The translations under genes and the position numbers were made by a program. DNA of 27,205 nucleotides from Selaginella moellendorffii. Its lineage: Eukaryota > Streptophyta > Lycopodiopsida > Selaginellales > Selaginellaceae. Location: NCBI RefSeq assembly GCF_000143415.4, contig NW_003314289.1, positions 1-27,205 of the forward strand, read 5' to 3'. This document shows positions 20,142-27,205 of the stretch, piece after piece. The notes under the pieces are model-generated. The model was not told the DNA's origin, ran no database searches, and saw only the letters and a program-made list of their open reading frames with translations. Each line of letters starts with the position of its first letter. The first letter of the stretch is position 1.

Positions 20142-21159
20142 TAGAAGAAGCATTTTAATCTCCATCATGCAGAGCATGTTAGCTTTGTGGCCAGAAAGGT
20201 TTTAGCATGAATCATTTTGCAAATTGGGATTGAATATAATGATATTCCCATATCCAAATTTCTTGAGTTCCTTAATATGGTTGACTAAGATTTATTTAGA
20301 TTGGTTGATGCAATGGTTGGCATAAATGAGTGTTTGTTTACTTTGCAATATTTATTTGTTCCATTAATTGTTGCTTGAGTTGGTTTTGATAGATTAGTAT
20401 GTTACTTCTTTCAGGTGATACATTACAAGCATTTTGTTGTCAATGACACTTTGTGTTCTTTGAGTTAGCTTTCATAAGTTATTTAGCATGCTATCTACAA
20501 TCTTTAGTAGTTAAACTTTATTATTGAGTTTTTTTAATGATACACTTGCTATTAAATTTTTTTGGATAGTTAATCTTATGATTTTAATCTTTAATAATCT
20601 TGGTGGTTCCTATCATATTGGTTTATCAGATGATAACTTACTTAAAATACTTTTGTGTTATAATCTAAAGTTTATTCACTGATAATTAAGTCTCTAAGAT
20701 ATCATTGTCTATGACTTTGATATTGTCCATCTCTTGATCTTTAAGTTTGGGCTAGTATAGCTAGACTAGCTTTGGCACTTTGTGTGCATGGTAAAATTTT
20801 TAGTTATAAGGTAGCTATTATTGATTAGTCATATCACTTGATTCTCTATTAATATTCCTTATTCCCTTTAAAAAGAAATGATTATGTAAATAACTCTAAT
20901 TAGATGTTTACAGTAGTCTATCTAAACCTTACTAACAATTTAATTTGTTTGCTTATGAGGGTTGGGGCCTTTAACTTTTCTCTCTATGTCACTTGCGAGT
21001 AAGGGCATCTCATCTTTTGTAAGTTGGGTGACCTAGAGCAACAAGGGTGGCTAACTCTATTGGTCATTTCCTTGTCAACAACAGTCAAAAAGTGTCTAAA
21101 TTATAACGCATTTGCATTAGATAAAGAGGTTGCCTTTAACTCATTTAAGTTGGTGTATT

Positions 21160-21476
21160 TCTTACAAAATATGTATTGCCATGATAGTAGAAGATTGGTA
21201 TTGCTAGACCCTTTTTTAGTCTCCACTCAAGCTAGTTGAGAAACTAGTCTTCATGTGTGCACTTGGCCAGAAGAGCATAAAGATGAATTCTTAAGTGTTA
21301 TTAATCAAGCATACTTGATTTAATTAGAGAAACTCATTCGTTAATTTGCACTTATTAGTGTTAGGAACCCCTATAATATTAAACTTGGTCCCTCAATATT
21401 TGCTAAATGATAGTTTACCTTATCCACTAAGACACTCTTGCTATCATACCCCTTGTGTTGGTCCATTCGGTTCTAA
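21160..21476 (+). repeat. Diverged dispersed repeat, copy 2
   Basis: Same orientation as copy 1 and about 1.26 kb downstream. It is longer because of small insertions, such as sequence around 21270-21300. Shared anchors include attggtattgctagaccc, tagtctccactcaagct and actaagacactcttgctatcat. Confidence 0.75.
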
Positions 21477-22631
21477 TGACTATTTATGGAAAGTGTCTAG
21501 ATTTGCAAGTTAGGGTTTGCAGGGGTGCAGGGCTGGTTGTCTAAATGTATAGTAAAGATAGTGGGGTAGGATATGTATGGCAAACCAACCTGAGGTATAA
21601 CTTAGTTCCTACTTGCGTGCTTATCTTTGTTTTGCATCTGGTTTGGGTCTAAGCTTAAGTTCAATTGCATGGCCCTTGTGCCAGTGGTGCTTTAATCAAA
21701 TTTTTACCATATCTAGCAAAGTATCTATATTTTTGTGTTATGCCATTGGTTTATTGAGATAGTGCTAGATTTTGTTCAATGTTGGGATTTTAGATGCTTT
21801 AGGATTGTTCTAATGTTACTCCATGCTCTTGTTCCATATTCCAAAGTTTAGCTCTATTTCCTCATTTAGTGTCTTAAAATTTTGAAACTTTATTTCTCTT
21901 GATACACATGTCCAAGGGTGAAGTTTTACTTTATACTATAGAGTATAAAGTTAAAACCATATGCATTATAGTGATTTTCTTAGATTTGAACTTGCTGGGA
22001 GATCACTTAATGTAATATTACTCAAACTCAAAGACGCTTAGAATCCTTAACCGATTGGAAATGGGGTGCACTCTTGTTTATAAGTTCTTTCTCTATATAT
22101 TTAAACTTTAATGAATTATTTTTCAAATCATTCTCTTTAATTCTTTACATATGAGTGGGATTGTGTGGTGGTAGAAGGTCAACATGATGTGGTGGGGAGC
22201 ATGGTGGTAATGTGCTAAGAGCTAGGGAAGTAGTGGCACTATATTAATATGTAACAATGCGAAGCATTATAAAAGGTAGTAGAGTAAAGAAGGATAAAGA
22301 GAAAGAAAGATAGATTAGGGATTGCCACATTATAATAGCTATGGAATGATATGGCTTTAAGAATTGCAAGTGTTGTGGCAAAAATAGTAATGAGATAGGT
22401 TGGCACACACAAATCAAGCAAGAAGATGCTAAATTTCATGTAGCAAGTTTATGATTGCACTTGCTAGAATAAAAATTCAATAATAATCCCTAGAAATGGC
22501 TAGGATCTTCAGTGTTGGTGAGTGAGACTCAAAAGAGATTCTTAGATGGCATGAATTGTTGTATTGTCACATCAATTAGTATTGAAACATAAGGAGGCTA
22601 GCTATAAAATAGGTGAATGCAAATCCCCAAT

Positions 22632-23540
22632 GCATAGTTATGAACATAAACGAACACAAACACTGAGCCTTAAATTTTAGGAACCCGATCACAGGTCACG
22701 ATGGCTCATGAATATTCTAAGAATATTCTATTTTTAATTCTAGGAATATGCTACTTTTATTATATATAAACTACTCAAACATCCTACAAATCATCATTAT
22801 CTTCAACCTCACAATCTTCAACATCGTCTCCATCTTCCTCAATGGAATATGTCCATTCTAGAAAAACCTTCTAATTGCCATATCAACTTGACTCTTCTGC
22901 TGTGGATCCATCAAATCTACAATATGGACTTGACTCTACTTGCTAAACAACGAAGAAAGGCAACTACTTCCACTTATCTGAGATGATACTACTGGCATTG
23001 AAAGTTTTACATTCGGCCGTTTCTTCCCCTTTGTGCCTTTCTTAGAGTCAATAACCTTTTGCATGTTAACCAGCTCTTTGGGATAAGGGGGGAACTCATA
23101 ATATCCCTACTGCCTAGGCCTTCTCCCAACAAATGAGCTCACATATAATCAACACCATTGAGCTTGTTCACCATTGTGCAATATTTGCATGACCACAATT
23201 TGTGGCTATACCCCCTACTCTCAAGCACTTTTACCTCGTCCCACCACCATGAAGAAGGATGCTTTTGCCCCTGCAGTATGCTGGATTGCTATGCCATGCT
23301 TGGCAGCAGTAGGGCAGTCAAAGTGCCTCTCCTCCAATTCACAGTGAATGGAGCGGCGGAGGCAACTGTGGCACTGCCAGAATTGGTAGTGGCAGAAGCA
23401 GCGAGCAAGATCGAGAGCTTGGAGGAGATGGAGTTGAAATATGTAGATTGTTGTGTGTGCCACCCTAAGTTGGTGTTATGAACACGGGCCGTGATCCTGT
23501 TCATGAAACACAGTGAACATGGCTGGGATCATAACTATGC
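22632..23540 (-). mobile_element. Degenerate, internally deleted hAT-like DNA transposon with BED zinc finger
   Basis: The ends are inverted repeats: gcatagttatga (22632-22643) and tcataactatgc (23529-23540), perhaps extending a few bases outward. The imperfect octamers caaatccc and gtaagccc flank the extended ends and could be a decayed 8-bp target duplication, typical of hAT. On the minus strand from about 23255 the frame reads SSWWWDEVKVLESRG, then CKYC (23178-23189), then AHLLGEGLG after one stop, a BED zinc-finger pattern with the KAHLLG-type signature. Further on come MAIRRFF and NGHIPL, like the start of DUF659, and a closing acidic tail (EEDGDDVEDCEVEDNDDL). The catalytic core between these is missing, and stop codons and frameshifts occur. 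It is a non-autonomous relic. Confidence 0.75.
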
Positions 23541-23879
23541 CCTAGTAAGCCCTTTTTTTGTGTCTTTGCTAAGATTTTGATCATCCCAACCTCCACTATG
23601 TATTTCAACATCCATTCTATGAAGGTAGAGTGGCCAAAGCTTCTTCTTTTTTTTTTTTTCACTTTTGGTGTTCCTCGAGCTTAAAGTTTCTTTGAGTTTA
23701 TTATAGTGAATTTTTTAGTAGTTTTTAAGTTATTTGTGATGAATTTATTTCTTATGTCTCACAAGTTAAGAGTATGATGCGCTATTGTGGCATGGATGCT
23801 AGCCTCTCCATCACCAACTTCCAGCAATTCATGCTAGAGACCTGGTATTACATCCAACTCACCACACAATTGTGATCCC
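23541..23879. other. Spacer with T-rich tract
   Basis: Mostly AT-rich with a T-run at 23647-23660. It becomes more balanced after 23765, where decayed coding sequence may begin. Nothing definite is seen. Confidence 0.35.
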
Positions 23880-24405
23880 AAAGGCAAGGAGGGGCAACCA
23901 TATTGCCAATTTACCTTGCATGGAGCACCATGGTTCTCATTTATATTTTTTTTCCCAGGCCTTTTAAACAAGCTTGCCATTCAAATGTGGTAGAGTTCCA
24001 CACATCCATCATAAGACTATCTGGATGGTGGTAGAAGCTCCTCGCTGGCAACATTTTCTACTCACAGGGATGGCCAAGGAGTGGATCTACATGATCAAAT
24101 GCAACTAGGACAAGCACATCTTCTAACATTTGTATCACTTCGAGGGGAAACCTAAGAAGGATGCTTGTGAGATCCATAAGTGTGTGGCCTACACACAGAA
24201 GGTAAAAGCTCTTTACATTGTTTTTTCTTGAATGCTAGATCTTTTGATTTCAGGAGAAGCTGTTGATTAAGAAAACATAAATCTTTTCATGCAATTTCTT
24301 AGTTTAATTTTCTCTTTTTTTTCTTTAGAGACTTACGATTTATTTCAAGAAAGCAAATATGCTCAAGGTTGAGGATGATGTCCAAGAAGATGTTATTCCT
24401 ACATA
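23880..24405 (+). pseudogene. Decayed coding fragment of unknown family
   Basis: A plus-strand frame around 23980-24200 reads smoothly as protein (HHKTIWMVVEAPRWQHF, TGMAKEWIYMIKCN, HLYHFEGKPKKDACEIHK), broken by TAG after IKCN and TAA after DKHIF. It ends in CAGAAG followed by GTAAAAG, a plausible donor. A second block after TTCTTTAG (near 24328) reads RLTIYFKKANMLKVEDDVQ and stops. Higher GC and amino-acid-like composition set it apart from its surroundings. It could be a captured host gene fragment or a part of a transposon. I do not recognise the family. Confidence 0.5.
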
Positions 24406-25620
24406 GTTGATAGTGAATAGAAAACCCATGCTAAAGTGACCAAGGCATTTATTTTTTCTTAAATCTTCCTAACTACAGTAGATCTGTGTTGAGACCATAA
24501 CTTCATTCCTATTCCACAATTTCTAAGCATTCTATATAAACTAAACATTCATATTCTGGGAGTTGAGCTTGTGTGATGAGAAACAAGGGGAGTCAGATTT
24601 ATAAGTGGGGAATTGCTAGGGGCTCTATCTCCTAAAAACAATGATGTTTGTGGTATCTAGAAAAGAGTTTATTTGCTTTGATTATAGTCCCCTTATCATT
24701 TTATCATTTATCATTTAAGCAACTTTCATAGTGGGGTGCCCAGTGAGCATAAACTCAAACTATAGGGAGAGCTACACTTTGAGGAGATTATTTGGCTTAA
24801 GACCTTGTTTAATGGTTTGAGTTATAAGTAGGAAGATCCAGCAATTCTTCATAACACAAAAAATCAAAGATTTGTTTGCATGACAAAATACATTTAGATT
24901 TATTTTATTCATGAATAGGTTGAGTGGGAAAGTGAGATAAAAGAATTTCTCTAGTCTCTAATACGTTTTAAGGAAAATGGTAATATATATCATCTTATTC
25001 TAGCTAATCTTTATAATAAGCCCTTTAGGATCAATTTAGTCTAAAATATTGGTAAGGAAAATCAACCAATTACCCACCAATTTTTTAGTATCTATATGTC
25101 ATTATATGCATTCCTTATATCTTGAGGTTCAATATTAAAAAGAAATTTAAATATTGTATAAAAAATAATTATTAAAATTAATAGAAAGAAAACAGGGTAA
25201 ACAAGTTAAAATCTTTGTATATGCTACCATAGGATGCCAAGAGTTTAAACAATAGTGTTATATAACATATGTACAACTTTAAAATTTTTAGAGTGGCGAC
25301 ACAACTAACTTAAACGCCAATCTCGTTAGTAAAGAGCCACTTTGCACTTAATAGAAATCTTGTTTAAAGAATTAATTTCTATTTACAAAGAAACATGAAA
25401 TAAAAATAGTATATTATAGTTAATTTTATGAATTGTAACAGTTTTTAACTAATATTGCTTTAGAATTTATAATACTAATAAACTTACAATATAAAATTAT
25501 TTAGGATTTTTTAATAAATTAAAAATATAAATATTAGTAGCAAATAATTATATAAAAATAATATTTAAAACCTAAATAAATTTATAAATAAAAATATATA
25601 ATAGAATTGTTTGTATTATT
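24406..25620. other. AT-rich non-coding stretch
   Basis: No ORF, RNA gene or repeat family is recognisable. From 25130 the sequence is extremely AT-rich. The end next to 25620 may hold the 3' UTR of the secreted-protein ORF on the minus strand. Confidence 0.5.
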
Positions 25621-26022
25621 TTAAGGTATAATGCATTGAGGCTTAATCTCAAAAAATTCAACAAGGGTGTGTTTTTCATGTTTAAAACAACCTTGAAATG
25701 ACCATAAATGCCAGCCATACCATCCTTCAGATTCATATTTTGCTGAACCTTCAAATACTATTACTTTATAATTATATTTAATATTAATTGTAAAGTCTAT
25801 ATTTTCTAATTGAGGGTTTGGATCACTTAAAAATTTAAAACTTTGAGATGATCTATAAATAAAAATATTAACATCTCCTCCATGTTTAGCACTATACCAC
25901 TTTAAAATACATTTCATAAGTGTTTCTGGGTCATCAGAGTTACAATCAAATTTCTGATTATAACAATAACTGAAGTAACTTAATACAAGAAAAAATTGAA
26001 GATAAATTTTCTTATAAGACAT
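25621..26022 (-). CDS. Small secreted cysteine-containing protein, unknown family
   Basis: An intact 133-aa single-exon frame with an ATG at 26022, the longest convincing ORF in the AT-rich part. It starts with a basic n-region and hydrophobic core (KKIYLQFFLVLSYFSYC), a good signal peptide with likely cleavage near residues 19-22. The mature part keeps four cysteines (C27, C38, C112, C130), compatible with two disulfides, and many aromatic residues (WYGWHLW, 101-107). The general look (short, secreted, one exon, Trp/Tyr-rich, spaced Cys) faintly recalls plant S1-type self-incompatibility homologues, but the diagnostic motifs are not clear and I do not assign it. Codons are strongly AT-biased like the surrounding DNA. 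There is no neighbouring gene to give context. Confidence 0.6.
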   Translation of the reverse strand: MSYKKIYLQFFLVLSYFSYCYNQKFDCNSDDPETLMKCILKWYSAKHGGDVNIFIYRSSQSFKFLSDPNPQLENIDFTINIKYNYKVIVFEGSAKYESEGWYGWHLWSFQGCFKHEKHTLVEFFEIKPQCIIP

Positions 26023-26780
26023 TTCAGAAGAAGAAATAAGAAATAATATATAAGAATTTTAAAAACTAAATAGGTAAAATATTATAAGAAATAAGTAAAA
26101 TCTATGAAAAATTAAGAGAAGAATTTTATAGAAGGTTTCAATAAACTCTATAACACAAGATAAATGATAGTGTTTTGGGCTTATATTTATAATAATAGAG
26201 TTATTCTTGTTTGTATCTATATAATAATACCAATTTAGAGTTTGGTTTAGAGTTTATTCAATGATTAAGAATGTTTTTTGATTGATAAATATTAAAATTA
26301 GATAGTTCAATAAGGAGATCTTAATAAATACTCCTTGTGATTTGCACCTTTTTAGAATGAAAAGCACGCTAGATTCCTACTAAGCCTAGATTTGATATGT
26401 ATCCTTCCTAGATTTTGTTAATTGGAAGTGTCTATAAACCTCCACCAACTAGCATTCTTAAAACATATTCATCCCTCCTCTAAGTTAGCATCCATCTCAA
26501 CAAGGATATAGCATTGTAGATGGAGGCAAATAAAGCCATTCAACTAGTCTAGATTATGTTGCCAAAAGTCGGGAAATAATAAAACTTGTGCTATATGGTT
26601 TAAAGGTATGTGATAAAGTGGCTAAATGGCATAGAGGATCTTCAATGATGCCCAAAAGTATCTTCAATCAGGCATCTATAACTAAGACCTAAGTAGATCA
26701 TAGAGTTATGGAAGATAATAGTGTTAGTAATATATAGATTAGTGTTTGAGAGATTGTGGGCCTCACATGTATCCTTTCAT

Positions 26781-26812
26781 GGAGGTGGGGAGGGGGGCGG
26801 GGGGGGGGATGG
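26781..26812 (+). repeat. G-rich tract with a run of ten G
   Basis: Several G runs, including six and ten consecutive G, stand out in otherwise AT-rich DNA. It could form a G-quadruplex, or be a sequencing-prone homopolymer. Confidence 0.85.
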
Positions 26813-27035
26813 TTCAAAATTGAGTTGAGCTCAATTTAACATAAGTCAATGTAAGTCAGTGAAATCAACTAAAAGTCTTATATAAGAAATCTAAATTAAA
26901 GAAATGAAGGTTTTGACAAACTTTAAAATATTGAAACATATAAGTACGTAGTAAAAAATTTCTACTAGATTAAATTGTTTAAAAAAGACAAAGTTCACAA
27001 GAACCTATCTTCTCTAAAGCTATATTATTTTACTA

Positions 27036-27110
27036 TGACTACTTTTACAACTGTTATATTTTGATTTGACTACTTTATATTTTGACTACTTTTACAGTTG
27101 TCATATATTT
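27036..27110 (+). repeat. Short diverged direct repeat
   Basis: tgactacttttacaactgtt (27036-27055) and tgactacttttacagttgtc (27083-27102) repeat with a third partial unit (tgactactttatat) between them. Confidence 0.75.
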
Positions 27111-27205
27111 ATATACTATTCCTTCATTCAAAAGTTTTTCCTAGGATTCTTGAGAAGATAGGAAGGAGGGAGTAGTGTTCATTATAGGTTTAGCGGTCCT
27201 TTTTC

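Larger units (their letters stand above)
17787..22631. other. AT-rich, gene-poor repetitive DNA
   Basis: Very AT-rich sequence with stop codons in all frames. No gene or RNA is recognisable. It contains diverged duplicated blocks (listed separately), as expected of old, decayed transposon DNA. The frames at 19373-19618 and 21024-21239 do not resemble any family known to me; the second runs into one of the repeat copies. Confidence 0.6.
26023..27205. other. AT-rich non-coding stretch with G-tract and short repeats
   Basis: The part next to 26022 should contain the promoter of the secreted-protein ORF. The remainder shows no gene. It contains a G-rich tract near 26781-26812 and a diverged direct repeat at 27036-27110. 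Confidence 0.5.

Noticed and set aside
23158-23481. 107-aa plus-strand ORF inside the hAT-like element
   Set aside because: The zinc-finger reading with CKYC and AHLLG is on the opposite strand, so the plus-strand frame is a shadow.
1-27205. tRNA, rRNA, CRISPR arrays, known plant microRNA precursors
   Set aside because: No T-loop-like GGTTCGANTCC with a matching acceptor, no rRNA-like blocks, no spaced identical repeats and no familiar microRNA sequence were seen when reading by eye; a covariance-model scan was not possible.

Overview
The window looks like nuclear DNA of a land plant, most probably the lycophyte Selaginella (an inference). The first 17 kb encodes plant proteins: pheophorbide a oxygenase, an S40/DUF584 senescence regulator and a plant-type RH1 helicase. 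Across four genes I could place 31 introns, and all of them are only 41-89 nt long. Such compact genes with very short introns are typical of Selaginella moellendorffii. I found no bacterial, organellar, CRISPR, tRNA or rRNA features.

Gene-rich part (1-17.2 kb). A putative membrane or secreted protein gene (292-1700, +) carries in-frame TGA codons and a frame change, so I call it a probable pseudogene. PAO follows on the minus strand (1910-3882). FCF2, a pre-rRNA processing factor (4113-5363, -), is divergently paired with a 13-exon gene (5610-8468, +). That gene encodes a 717-aa protein with repeated DIEG-type motifs and two degenerate EF-hand loops. Directly downstream lies a broken, deletion-riddled copy of the same gene (about 8775-9665). 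An intronless S40 gene (10951-11745, -) comes next, then about 3.3 kb of intergenic DNA with G-box palindromes and inverted repeats. The DDX51/RH1-type DEAD-box helicase gene (15083-17163, -) ends this part.

AT-rich part (about 17.6-27.2 kb). Base composition changes sharply next to a (TA)n microsatellite. From there on there are few open frames, several diverged duplicated blocks, a hAT-like transposon remnant with terminal inverted repeats and a recognisable BED zinc finger (22632-23540), a decayed coding fragment next to it (about 23880-24405), and one intact ORF for a small cysteine-containing secreted protein (25621-26022, -).

Functional links. FCF2 and the DDX51/RH1 helicase both act in nucleolar ribosome biogenesis, and both have telo-box-like CCCTAAA cores close to their starts, which suggests co-regulation. 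PAO and S40 are both linked to senescence, but they are far apart and show no common regulatory unit. All exon boundaries were derived by hand from splice consensus and reading-frame continuity, not from transcripts.
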